DNA from: a virus
IMG/VR virus record: IMGVR_UViG_3300032241_002755
Span: 1 to 23,466 of that record
Strand: one strand, 5' to 3'
DNA: 23,466 bases
The position numbers and the translations under genes were made by a program. The notes under the pieces were generated by a model that worked only from the letters and a program-made list of their open reading frames with translations, made no database searches and was not told where the DNA came from. Positions 8,801 to 16,279 of the stretch are shown here, piece after piece (positions within the stretch are counted from its first letter, which is position 1; the number at the start of each line of letters is the position of its first letter).

Positions 8801-10036
8801 CGTGTCATATAATTGAATTGTTTGTGCTTTAGTAAAATCAAAATCTCCAGCAACTTCATCAAGAATAAAATAACCACCGTAACCAAATGTAATTTGTTGT
8901 TCTAAATTGGTTTGAGTGTCTACGCCGCGACGAAGAGGATTGATGTATTGTGTGATATCAAAACCGACTGGGTAACCCTGAGCGTAACCACGACCTGGAT
9001 TTACTCTACCGATCATCGTGTTACCAGTGGGGGCGCTGATAATGCTGCTACCTGTTATTGATGTAACAGTGTCGACAATGAATGGATTAACAACGTAATT
9101 ACCTGCTTCATCGTAAATTCTAGAAGCAATTGCATCGCCAACGATAGAATAAAGGTTAGCAACTGAACCAGTTGACTTAATTAAAACGCCATAATTGTAA
9201 GAAGCAATCGCGTTGAAATTGTCAGTGTTACCTGTTTCAGGATCAATTGCAACCAACGTTGGTTCTATTTTTAAACGATAAGCGCCTGGAGCGTTTTGGT
9301 TTGGATAGCCGAGAGAATTATCAAGCAAAGAAGGATCTTGATTTTCAGTTACAATTGATTCAATAACTTTAAAACCGACAACATTGTTAGCTGCATATGT
9401 ACCATAAGCGTTAACAATACCGTATGTTGGTGTTAATACATTAACAAATGTACCATTCAAATAAGCGATACCAGCATCAACATGAATACCGTGAGCTGTG
9501 CCAGTCGTATTTTGGCCAGCCGTTGTATTGGCAAACGTATTAATTGTCGCAACAACATATCCGTTTGAAGGAACGATAATGTTGATCGTTTCATTATTTC
9601 CGAATACTTTTGCCGTATTTGATGTGCTATTAGTTGAACCTTTGTAGTTCAAATAAAGAATGTTTGTGTTTGGATAATTCGAAACTTGTCCGCTGTTTGC
9701 GTAAAGGATAGTAGCTGATAAGTTTGATGTTAAACTTACAGCGACAAGGTTACCAAATGTGTTTATTTGATATGCATTGTTGCTCGTGTCTCTATCAGAC
9801 AAACGAACAAAAGGAAGGATAGGGTCGTCTGTTATAGAACAACCAGAAACAATATCACCATTTTTAAACGCCCAGTTACCGAAGTTTTCAATTTGGTTTT
9901 GAAGGATTGATTGAACCTGAGTAAGCTCACGCGCCTGTACAGCTACAGAAGGTCTAAACAAAACACGATAATATTGATTGTTTGCATCGAAATCATCAAA
10001 ATAAGGGGCAACATCTAAATCTGTTTGAAGTGGCAT
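5816..10036 (-). CDS. Large DUF4815-type virion protein with C-terminal S74-like chaperone domain
   Basis: 1406 residues, the longest product here. The first 65 residues (Y-Y-R-V-L-F-R-P-S-V-A-V-Q-A-R-E-L-T-Q-V-Q, then N-Q-I-E-N-F-G) are characteristic of the DUF4815 family of phage structural proteins. Residues 584-655 and 827-891 are two copies of a beta module that also occurs in the neighbouring 1018-residue protein. A helical zone with N-R-V-T-N-L-E-Y-Y-V-A-L-S-T-L-E-Q-Q at about 1077-1095 could trimerise. A glycine-rich stretch (1283-1288) precedes the C-terminal domain, which begins S-D-I-R-L-K-K-D (1325-1332) and contains Y-K-Y-R-Y-L and V-G-V-M-A-Q-E-V-L-N. These are marks of peptidase S74 intramolecular chaperones, with Ser1325 and Lys1330 spaced as in the known Ser-Lys dyad. 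It is likely a trimeric baseplate or fibre-attachment protein; its place in the particle is inferred. Confidence 0.82.
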   Translation of the reverse strand: MPLQTDLDVAPYFDDFDANNQYYRVLFRPSVAVQARELTQVQSILQNQIENFGNWAFKNGDIVSGCSITDDPILPFVRLSDRDTSNNAYQINTFGNLVAVSLTSNLSATILYANSGQVSNYPNTNILYLNYKGSTNSTSNTAKVFGNNETINIIVPSNGYVVATINTFANTTAGQNTTGTAHGIHVDAGIAYLNGTFVNVLTPTYGIVNAYGTYAANNVVGFKVIESIVTENQDPSLLDNSLGYPNQNAPGAYRLKIEPTLVAIDPETGNTDNFNAIASYNYGVLIKSTGSVANLYSIVGDAIASRIYDEAGNYVVNPFIVDTVTSITGSSIISAPTGNTMIGRVNPGRGYAQGYPVGFDITQYINPLRRGVDTQTNLEQQITFGYGGYFILDEVAGDFDFTKAQTIQLYDTPQMAVTNRYFSALTPIGNQIGTALARCFVYNGGLVGSNSATYLLHVFNVNMNANKNVNQVQSVYYSSGSTHGVGDLYKTGLQSTTSIDQLYTFGVPGLMNLRDSSNNLHTEYTYRNKISGTMNTSGALTYTITSSQPGGTDILPYGVGQLADSIASSFTLVATANVDSSALSGTVSISSACTTVTGSGGTSFNTQFNPYDTIKVTNSTASTIRTVLSVSGASSMVVDAPFNTTESGDTYYKTYRAGKIIPIQYNVTGPKSYIQVTNSTSFTINTAEIPSSSLAVDVIFDVLRTTTQPAQKQINKNRFVKINVDTNPAGPKGPWCLGFSDIHQVKAVYGALDGSYSINNTDYTKLFTYDTGQKDTHYDYGYLYPNAGFDHTIANTLLVELDYFTTNTNSGVGFYTVESYPINDGLPGTVTIVAGSTTVTGTGTSFSSTFNTNDSIQVGDEYKTISAITNSSSLTVTSAFISSYNADTYYKYNTTIQTKDMPLYIDSNGNKNALRDYVDFRTPSVPTASDTGNVDISNTSSVTASISAATVNPSSTLTLSIPSAGLNFPSYGKNLQSDYTFYLGRHDLIFITPDNVLKVKEGVSSLSPQDPLYPDNGMALAVLSIPPFPSLTTDQLDELLPVNQLSKNLIRDTSSSVSSKAVTNRRYTMKDIGTIDNRVTNLEYYVALSTLEQQTTSMTVTDSNGLNRFKNGIFADPLNDFTLSDVSNPEFSIAIDQKNGVARPKITREVINISFANSSITQFNSLSSSNVQQTGRVITLPYTEKAFLVQPYSSKYRSAAHVSLAWNGTIILCPAYDNHQDINNTGSINITVDTATPWQEFANSPLGCIWGDWQTTQTTSVDVVTQGTVNNITLDLGNMGNFYGGGGGDNAITRGEAEAYALAQLQAAYPNVTFGNISYNLTHISDIRLKKDISLIGKLINGLNLYKYRYLWSNVFYVGVMAQEVLNIIPDAVVYGSDGFMKVNYAKVGVPFLTWDNWLNNNQNIA
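7364..7558 (-). repeat. Beta module copy 2 (residues 827-891 of the 1406-residue protein)
   Basis: Pattern G-T-V-T-I-V-A-G-S-T-T-V-T-G-T-G-T-S-F, then F-N-T-N-D-S-I-Q-V-G, S-A-I-T-N-S-S-S-L-T-V-T-S-A-F, ending D-T-Y-Y-K. It closely parallels copy 1 in the same protein. Confidence 0.65.
8072..8287 (-). repeat. Beta module copy 1 (residues 584-655 of the 1406-residue protein)
   Basis: Pattern G-T-V-S-I-S-S-A-C-T-T-V-T-G-S-G, then F-N-T-Q-F-N-P-Y-D-T-I-K-V, R-T-V-L-S-V-S-G-A-S-S-M-V-V-D-A-P-F, ending D-T-Y-Y-K. The same order of motifs occurs at 7364-7558 and 3413-3631. Such modules are common in phage virion proteins and probably form an independent beta domain. Confidence 0.65.
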
Positions 10037-10049
10037 TTTTGTTCCCTAA

Positions 10050-11597
10050 TTAAATCTGAATAATCAATCTAAATGATTCAGTTTGGTTGTTGGCACGTTG
10101 GACATTAGTAACATTTTGTATGTATAATGGGACTATATTTTTAGAATAAAGGTCGCCAATTGTATTTATAGTTATTTCGGTAGACAATGTCCCGTTACTG
10201 ACGTATTCTCCACTGCTGAAGTATTTATCACCAGTGAGGTAAAGAGTCGAAGAATTTGAAAAAGCGACTAAACCAGTGGCTCCGCTTGTACTTCCGATAA
10301 CAGTATCTCCGACATTATATGTCACAGAAGGCGATACCGTAGATTTTAAAACTTGACTGAAAGTGTTTGCGGCAGTTCTAGAAAAAGCGCCGAAGCTTGT
10401 TGTGTTAATTGTATATGGGTTTTGAATAAGCCCAATTTTATTATACTGAACTTCTGTAGGTATTTTACTACCTTCATTGTTCGCAAAATAAAAGCTAACG
10501 CCAAACCCTTGACAATCTAATTCATTTACTGGATCATAACCATGCCCGCCTGGAGGCGGAACGATAGCATAAGCAGTAGCGCCAAACCCATAAACCGAGT
10601 TACTGACAATAGAAACATTACACCAAGAAATGTTAGTTCCATTATCAACCATAACAACGCTGCTGATAGAATTTGTAGAAGTGTTAACAATTGTATATCC
10701 AGCAGGAGAATTTCCTGGACTAGCATCAGAATTAAAAACAACAGCTGGCGAAATGTTATACAATGTTATTTGTGATTGTATGCCATTTGTATTAGCTGGA
10801 GCAACTTGCATCGGAGAGCTCGTGATAACAAAATTACCCGAGCTGTTATTAAAGCTGCTAGCAACAGTCGTTAATTGAGCTGTTGCTGAAGAAGTATTAT
10901 AAAAATAAATACCATTGTTTGAATAGTAATTCGAAGATATATTTGCGTTGTTGCCAATTTGGAAACAAGTAGAATTGATCACCGATTGAACTGTTCCGTT
11001 AGTATAGCAGCTGTAACCATTACCGCCATTTGTAACAACAACAACTTCAACGCCAGTGTATTCGTAAGCCGCAGAAGAAATAGCAGGATTCGAAATAATC
11101 GGAACATATTGATCAGTTGAAAACCGAGAAAATATCTGAGAACTAATCGAAGTGATATATCTCCAAATATAGCCGTCTGATTTAGTAAATGATTCGGATT
11201 GCAGCTGATCTGGTAGTTCTGTTGATGGCGCTCCACCATTGTTGTAAATGCATTTAAATACGTTATAAGAACCGCCTTCATATGTTGGCGATGTAATAGC
11301 ATAATAATTTGTACCAGTCAAATCTTTTGTATTGTCGTACATTTCGTAAACAGTGTTAGAAATCCACTGATTATACGTCATAACAGGAAGTATATTAGAA
11401 TTCGAAAGCTTTTTACCGAAAAGAAGTTCCCATTCGTTTAAAAACTTTGAAGAATAATCATCTAATGTAGTATTTGAAACTGATGCGACAGGCACTGGAC
11501 CAGCAACAAACGCGTAATACTGAGAGGTGTTTGATGTAATATTCGTCAGTATTTCATTGATTACTACACTTTTATAATTTGTAAGTAAAGTACCCAT
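10050..11597 (-). CDS. 8: Baseplate wedge protein gp8-like, enlarged
   Basis: 515 residues against 334 in T4 gp8. The N-terminal part keeps the family order: N-V-F-K-C-I-Y-N-N-G-G (112-122; T4 L-V-Y-R-C-L-D), then K-S-D-G-Y-I-W-R-Y-I-T-S-I (139-151; T4 G-D-G-Y-V-W-E-Y-L-F-E-I) and D-Q-Y-V-P-I (162-167). Further on are G-G-H-G-Y-D-P-V-N-E-L (350-360) and Q-Y-N-K-I-G-L-I-Q-N-P (384-394; T4 F-R-Q-I-S-I-I-T-N-P). The last residues, N-N-Q-T-E-S-F-R-L-I-I-Q-I, parallel T4 M-D-Q-T-E-E-I-N-I-L-F-T-F. Extra sequence lies at about 180-345, including an N-G-G-N-G-Y motif like those in gp7, and at about 400-480. In T4 gp8 is a dimer linking gp7, gp6 and gp10 on the wedge. The start overlaps the stop of the fibre-like gene by one base. 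Confidence 0.85.
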   Translation of the reverse strand: MGTLLTNYKSVVINEILTNITSNTSQYYAFVAGPVPVASVSNTTLDDYSSKFLNEWELLFGKKLSNSNILPVMTYNQWISNTVYEMYDNTKDLTGTNYYAITSPTYEGGSYNVFKCIYNNGGAPSTELPDQLQSESFTKSDGYIWRYITSISSQIFSRFSTDQYVPIISNPAISSAAYEYTGVEVVVVTNGGNGYSCYTNGTVQSVINSTCFQIGNNANISSNYYSNNGIYFYNTSSATAQLTTVASSFNNSSGNFVITSSPMQVAPANTNGIQSQITLYNISPAVVFNSDASPGNSPAGYTIVNTSTNSISSVVMVDNGTNISWCNVSIVSNSVYGFGATAYAIVPPPGGHGYDPVNELDCQGFGVSFYFANNEGSKIPTEVQYNKIGLIQNPYTINTTSFGAFSRTAANTFSQVLKSTVSPSVTYNVGDTVIGSTSGATGLVAFSNSSTLYLTGDKYFSSGEYVSNGTLSTEITINTIGDLYSKNIVPLYIQNVTNVQRANNQTESFRLIIQI

Positions 11598-13801
11598 TAT
11601 ACGTTCACCATCGTTTTAACGTATTTAAACACCGTATTTGATAGAACAGCATTTGCGCTTAAAGTCACGGAACCACCGCCAAGCGAAGCCGTAAATGTAG
11701 CTAATGGAGAACCATTCGAAGAAAGTATACCATACTCTGTTATGTAAGGGTTAGTTCCATCTTGTACAATTTTAACAGTCGATGTTTGATAAATTTGACC
11801 ATTAGCATTAACAGATATTTCATACGAAGCAGCTCTATAAGATGTCGTAGAAAATGAATCCAAATTAACTGTTGCGCCACCTGTTGCCGAAAGTAAAGTT
11901 CCAGAGGTAATTAATCCTTGATTAAGGTTGAAGTTGTTACTAGCTACCGTTATTGTATTTGCATTGATAGAACCAGTAAACGTAATCGTGTTACTGAATG
12001 TTTGAGTGTTCGACCAAGTATATTGAGCCGCTGTATTGGTTCCTATTGATGACCAATAAACACCACCGCTGCTGTTAGATGTTAATGCTTGCCCAGCTGT
12101 GCCAGTAGAACCATTTGCCGTTACTGTTCCTGAACCAAATACAACGTTACCGTTAAACGTAACAGTGTTACTCCAAGATTGAGTATTTGTCCAAGCATAA
12201 GTTGAATTGACGTTCGTTGACAAAGCGCCAAGATTAGTCCAGTAAGCGTATGTACCATTTGAAGTAATAACGTAACCATTCGCGCCAGCAGAACCACCAA
12301 GGATAATAGCAGAACTGCCAGTGATTATAAGATTCGCATTAAACGTCATTGGGCTCGAGAAAGTGAACGATGATGTTGTATTAACAACGTTACCGCCGAG
12401 CTGCGCGTAAGGTAGCTGACCAGATGTAATGTTTGTGGCAGTTGTATAATAAGAAGCTAACTGACCATTTAAATATGTTGTATTGTTTGCAGATAACTTA
12501 GCTACGTTTGAAGACAAACCAACAAGCGTTGCGTAGTTAGATAAGTTTGAAGATAAATTGGTGTTATTTGGGTAGTTAGCAAGATTAGCAGAAAGTTGAG
12601 CGTTAGAAACAACGTTAGCCGCTGTAACTGTTCCAACATATAGCGTATTGTTTGCTGTTCCACTAAATGCTGTCGAGTTGATTGTTGTATAACTTGTATT
12701 TGTACCAACCCAAAGAGTATTTGTTTGGAATGTACCTAATGCAGTTCCTGATGGATTTCCAAGGCTTGGATCGGTTGCATTCGACCACCACATCAAACGT
12801 CCAGTACCGTTATCTAAATCTAAAAACCCATGGGAGTCAGCGCCGCTGTAGTAATGCATAACGATACCAACATTTTGCCCATCATTAGATGTCCATGGGG
12901 CAAGGTTTGCGTATGTATGCATGTTAATAACGGAATCAAGAACTGTTAAGTTATTAGATCCAATAATAACATTGTTACCAGAAACCGTAAGGTTGCCAGA
13001 AACTGTTAAATTGCCGCTAATAGTAGCAGAACCAGAAACGGCTAAATTAGCGCCGCTTAAAATACCAGTTGAATAGATACCAGTTGTATTTGCAATATAA
13101 CTTGTACCGATATTATAGGAATTCTGAGCGTAGCTGGTAACTGTGTTAACAGATGTTACATTAACAGAAACAGCATTAACAAGCCCAACAGCGTATATAC
13201 CTGTTGAATTAACAACAGCGCCGTTTGCATTTAATGTAGTTTGATTGGCAACGAACGTATTCGAAGCGATAGTATAAGCGCCCGCATTTGCTACGCTGTT
13301 ATTAGAAATACTGAATATCTGGCCAGAACCAATACCGCCATTATAGAAAGTTACGCCATCCGCTGTACCAACGCTGATACGTCCGTTACCGTTAACGTAG
13401 TCAATAACAATACCATCAACATAGGAAATACCGCCATTATAAGCCGCAATTGAATACAAACCATTAGAGGCGACAATTTCGCCATTCACTGTCAAGTTTT
13501 CGGTCATAGAAACATTGGCTGTATACGTAAAAAGACCGCTCAGTGAATAACTGCCAGTGGTATTAACATAAAGGTTAGCTTGAACGCCGCCAAGGTAAAG
13601 AGAGTTATTTGAAGTTCCAGAAAACGATGTTGAATTCATCGTCGCATTAACGGAACCATTGCCGACAGTTACGTTGTTACTAATGAATGCGTTTGCGTAA
13701 AGTTCATTGAAGTTACTATTGATATAACTAAACGCTGTGCGTAGAGGCGTGCCAGTTCCGTCATTTGGATTAACGCCAATAGATATAGTTTGTTTTGACA
13801 A
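11597..13801 (-). CDS. Fibre-like structural protein encoded between gp7 and gp8
   Basis: 734 residues, very rich in Asn, Thr, Ser, Ala and Val. The N-terminus (S-I-G-V-N-P-N-D-G-T-G-T-P-L-R-T-A-F, then I-N-S-N-F-N-E-L-Y) is the common adaptor-type start of virion fibre proteins of marine T4-like phages. Residues 100-280 are beta-repeat sequence with short tandem steps (S-G-N-L-T-V-S-G-N-L-T-V-S-G-N). About 285-365 forms a distinct module (V-I-N-M-H-T, then S-N-D-G-Q-N-V-G-I-V-M-H-Y-Y). Residues 500-610 hold two copies of a roughly 50-residue T-W-S-N-T-Q-T-F-S-N-T-I-T-F repeat also found in the fibre gene at 1-1071. Residues 650-734 form a C-terminal domain shared with the 164-residue protein at 2043-2537. 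The start is TTG (13801-13799) with AAGAGG eight bases upstream; the in-frame codon before that site is the gp7 stop. The exact role, fibre or wedge decoration, is not known. Confidence 0.75.
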   Translation of the reverse strand: MSKQTISIGVNPNDGTGTPLRTAFSYINSNFNELYANAFISNNVTVGNGSVNATMNSTSFSGTSNNSLYLGGVQANLYVNTTGSYSLSGLFTYTANVSMTENLTVNGEIVASNGLYSIAAYNGGISYVDGIVIDYVNGNGRISVGTADGVTFYNGGIGSGQIFSISNNSVANAGAYTIASNTFVANQTTLNANGAVVNSTGIYAVGLVNAVSVNVTSVNTVTSYAQNSYNIGTSYIANTTGIYSTGILSGANLAVSGSATISGNLTVSGNLTVSGNNVIIGSNNLTVLDSVINMHTYANLAPWTSNDGQNVGIVMHYYSGADSHGFLDLDNGTGRLMWWSNATDPSLGNPSGTALGTFQTNTLWVGTNTSYTTINSTAFSGTANNTLYVGTVTAANVVSNAQLSANLANYPNNTNLSSNLSNYATLVGLSSNVAKLSANNTTYLNGQLASYYTTATNITSGQLPYAQLGGNVVNTTSSFTFSSPMTFNANLIITGSSAIILGGSAGANGYVITSNGTYAYWTNLGALSTNVNSTYAWTNTQSWSNTVTFNGNVVFGSGTVTANGSTGTAGQALTSNSSGGVYWSSIGTNTAAQYTWSNTQTFSNTITFTGSINANTITVASNNFNLNQGLITSGTLLSATGGATVNLDSFSTTSYRAASYEISVNANGQIYQTSTVKIVQDGTNPYITEYGILSSNGSPLATFTASLGGGSVTLSANAVLSNTVFKYVKTMVNV
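11972..12115 (-). repeat. Fibre repeat unit D in the 734-residue protein
   Basis: Encodes residues 563-610: G-S-T-G-T-A-G-Q-A-L-T-S-N-S-S-G-G-V-Y-W, then A-A-Q-Y-T-W-S-N-T-Q-T-F-S-N-T-I-T-F-T-G. It follows unit C after about ten residues, mirroring the tandem pair A-B. Confidence 0.7.
12149..12304 (-). repeat. Fibre repeat unit C in the 734-residue protein
   Basis: Encodes residues 500-551: A-G-A-N-G-Y-V-I-T-S-N-G-T-Y-A-Y-W-T-N-L-G-A-L-S, then Y-A-W-T-N-T-Q-S-W-S-N-T-V-T-F-N-G. It is the same repeat type as units A and B, about 11.5 kb away in a different gene. Confidence 0.7.
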
Positions 13802-13813
13802 AGTAGTAACCTC

Positions 13814-16276
13814 TTAAATTGAAACGTAAATCTGATCTGCAGTGTTGATAGACTCGTCGGCGGTAATCGTAGTCAAATCTGTGGTCAGATAGTAAGATAT
13901 AACATTATTTATTTCCATCGCGTTTTCCTGTAATTTAATTACAGGAACCGCATTATTATAGTCAGAAAGCTGGAATTGACCGAATAATTCAGAACCAGCC
14001 GTGTGGAATGTATTGTACAGTATGTTTTTATATTTATCAAGCGTCGCAGCAGTTCTTATTTGATAAGAGAAATCTTGATAGAAATAACTGTCTTGAACAT
14101 ATTTGTCTGAGTTAAGGAAGCTTTGCGTAGTAGCCCAATATCCAGGCTGGATACCAACGCCAGATTTCTTAACACGACCAGTAACCTGACTGTTGGTATT
14201 GTAAGTCGAAACTGTCGCGGTCAACGAAGCGCCCGATCCGTTCGCCGATTTGATATAAATTATTGGCGAAGAATCATAACCAGAGCCGTTTGATGTCAAC
14301 GTCACCGATGTGATAATACCATTGGTGTATTGCAAGCTCGTTACATTCGAATGTAATCCAGACACATTGTGGTCATATACCAGTCCTTGAGAGAACACAC
14401 CAGAGTAAGTGTTTACAATCATCAAAGAAGAGTTAACGAAGAAAATTTGACCATTGGCAGTATTAGAGGAACTGCTTACATTTTGAAATACGAAATCTCC
14501 AGGGCTATAAGAACCAGAAGTAGTTGTTGCTGGATCTATTGTAAGAGCTACAGAAGAACCAACGCCAACATTACCAGAAGCATAGCTTACAAAACTACCG
14601 CCTCCAACGAAAATAAGTGAGTCGCCGTTTGAATACCCAGAACCGCCATTGAGAATTTCAATAGAAGCGAGACCGCCCGAAAGGTATAATTCTACAAATT
14701 CATTATCAACATAACCTTTACCAGAATTAACCGAAACAACATTAGCAACAATCAAACCACTTGAAGAAGCTGCAGCCGAAATCACTGCGTTCAATCCGTC
14801 TATAGAACCATCAGCTGTATGGGCGATAGGATCTGTCGGTGCAAATTCAGAAGCAAAAATAGCTGGCGCTAATCTCGCTTTCGCCGAAGGTGTTGAGTTG
14901 TTTGATGGTGGTCCCCAAAGAGTTACTACAGAAGAATTAACGACATTTTTGACAATACCATATTCAATTGTACCGCTGAGGGATGAATTTGCCTGTATAA
15001 AAATACCATCATTGGCGCTGAAAAAATATTGCGCATTTGCTGTACTGAATGTAACATTATTTGATGCTGTATTATATGTTACAGAACCAGTAATAACATT
15101 AGAAGTTTGAAACGACCTCACAAAAACGGTAGCTGAATTCGTATAGCTGTTACCTGTTTTGATATTCGTTAATGAAGCGATAGAACCGAAAACAGCATCT
15201 GCGTATTTAAGAGCAGTAGCTATTGTTGAACCATTATTTGCGGTTGGCGCAGTTGGAAAATTAAATTGCGAGGCATTTATAGAAGTATTGATATAATCAA
15301 CAATCAAATCTGTGTTGTAAACAATACTCTGAGTTGAAGCCAAAGAGCCGATATTAAAAGAGCCTCCTTGACCAGTTGTGTCACCAGCACCCCTATAGAC
15401 AAACACTTCAGCGTTTTCTGTATATCCATAACCGCCATTTAAAATATCAAATGTTAAAGAACCAATACCTGTTGCTAATTCTGTTACTTTAACAAGCCCG
15501 TTGACGCCATGCGAAACGACCGCATTGTTTGACAAATCTCTGTGAACAACTTTTAAAATGTCGCCAACTTTGAAATTTTGTCCGCCGTTAATAATATTGA
15601 GGCTATTAAGAGAACCAATAACAGAAGGCGAAACAGAAATTGCTACGCCATTAGATTGTTGTCCTTGAATAACAATTTTTTCTCCTATTTTAAACGAACC
15701 ACCTTGCGGTTGAATATTCGTTAAAAACAAAGAGGAAATGATATTTTTGTTGATTGGTTCTTTGATGAAACTTTCGACAACAGCTGTTGTACCAGATGTA
15801 AGACCAATGATGTTTTTACCAACATATGTTCCGAGAACGCCAGTGTCGGTCACTTCAATATATTTTGGCTGAATCCAGTGATTGTCTGATGGCTTTAAAA
15901 TATCGTTTCTTGGAAGGTAGACATCGATATCTTGATCGTAGATTAATTTAAATAAAAGCTTATAACAGTTGATCGTGCCCTTAGAACGATAAACGTCGAG
16001 GATATGTTTAAGCAAAAATCTAGGATTAACGATAACATCAAAGGGAATACCGTAAAGATACTTTGTTTGAAAGTGTTCAAGAAAAGCGTTTAAGGTGTTA
16101 TCAATGTCTCTGTAATCTAACAAGCTTCTGGCTTGATTTACTGCTTGACCTTCTGATTCTAACCATTCATAATATGCTTTTACAAACAATACGAAGTTTG
16201 GACCTTCAGTCAAATAGAACTGAGGAAACTGACTTTCTACAAAATTCGATATTGTTTTTTGTATGTCGAAATTCAT
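13814..16276 (-). CDS. 7: Baseplate wedge protein gp7-like, shortened and repeat-bearing
   Basis: 820 residues, against 1032 in T4. The N-terminus (E-G-P-N-F-V-L-F-V-K-A-Y-Y-E-W-L at 24-39; Y-R-S-K-G-T-I-N-C-Y-K-L-L-F-K-L-I-Y at 96-113) matches a part of T4 gp7 that lies in its C-terminal third (F-E-A-F-C-E-A-Y-I-Q-Y-L; Y-S-T-K-G-I-E-A-S-Y-K-F-L-F-K-V-L-Y). The large N-terminal portion of T4 gp7 is therefore absent. Near the C-terminus, F-S-Y-Q-I-R-T (736-742) and F-H-T-A-G (757-761) correspond to the T4 segment ending H-P-V-G. Between them are about seven repeats of the I-x-N-G-G-x-G-Y-x-x-G-D-x-V-x-V type (around 190, 230, 280, 372, 518, 543 and 663). gp7 is the wedge initiator that binds gp8 and gp10. 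It starts right after gp6, as expected. Confidence 0.88.
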   Translation of the reverse strand: MNFDIQKTISNFVESQFPQFYLTEGPNFVLFVKAYYEWLESEGQAVNQARSLLDYRDIDNTLNAFLEHFQTKYLYGIPFDVIVNPRFLLKHILDVYRSKGTINCYKLLFKLIYDQDIDVYLPRNDILKPSDNHWIQPKYIEVTDTGVLGTYVGKNIIGLTSGTTAVVESFIKEPINKNIISSLFLTNIQPQGGSFKIGEKIVIQGQQSNGVAISVSPSVIGSLNSLNIINGGQNFKVGDILKVVHRDLSNNAVVSHGVNGLVKVTELATGIGSLTFDILNGGYGYTENAEVFVYRGAGDTTGQGGSFNIGSLASTQSIVYNTDLIVDYINTSINASQFNFPTAPTANNGSTIATALKYADAVFGSIASLTNIKTGNSYTNSATVFVRSFQTSNVITGSVTYNTASNNVTFSTANAQYFFSANDGIFIQANSSLSGTIEYGIVKNVVNSSVVTLWGPPSNNSTPSAKARLAPAIFASEFAPTDPIAHTADGSIDGLNAVISAAASSSGLIVANVVSVNSGKGYVDNEFVELYLSGGLASIEILNGGSGYSNGDSLIFVGGGSFVSYASGNVGVGSSVALTIDPATTTSGSYSPGDFVFQNVSSSSNTANGQIFFVNSSLMIVNTYSGVFSQGLVYDHNVSGLHSNVTSLQYTNGIITSVTLTSNGSGYDSSPIIYIKSANGSGASLTATVSTYNTNSQVTGRVKKSGVGIQPGYWATTQSFLNSDKYVQDSYFYQDFSYQIRTAATLDKYKNILYNTFHTAGSELFGQFQLSDYNNAVPVIKLQENAMEINNVISYYLTTDLTTITADESINTADQIYVSI
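13925..13947 (-). repeat. Perfect inverted repeat (10-base arms, 3-base loop) inside gp7
   Basis: The arms TTCCTGTAAT and ATTACAGGAA flank TTA, forming a possible strong hairpin. It lies in the coding sequence for V-P-V-I-K-L-Q-E-N near the end of gp7, about 110 bases before the gp7 stop. No run of T follows on the transcribed strand, so it does not look like an intrinsic terminator. It may be an RNA-processing or stability element, or a coding coincidence. Confidence 0.5.
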
Positions 16277-16279
16277 TTA

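Noticed and set aside
10979-11302. Minus-strand 107-codon open frame inside gp8
   Set aside because: It overlaps conserved gp8 motifs in the true frame and has no start context; a frame shadow.
13241-13453. Tandem GNLTVSGNLTVSGN-like sequence as a DNA minisatellite
   Set aside because: The tandem steps are short, lie near 13000, and are ordinary beta-repeat coding sequence of a fibre protein; there is no long DNA-level tandem array.
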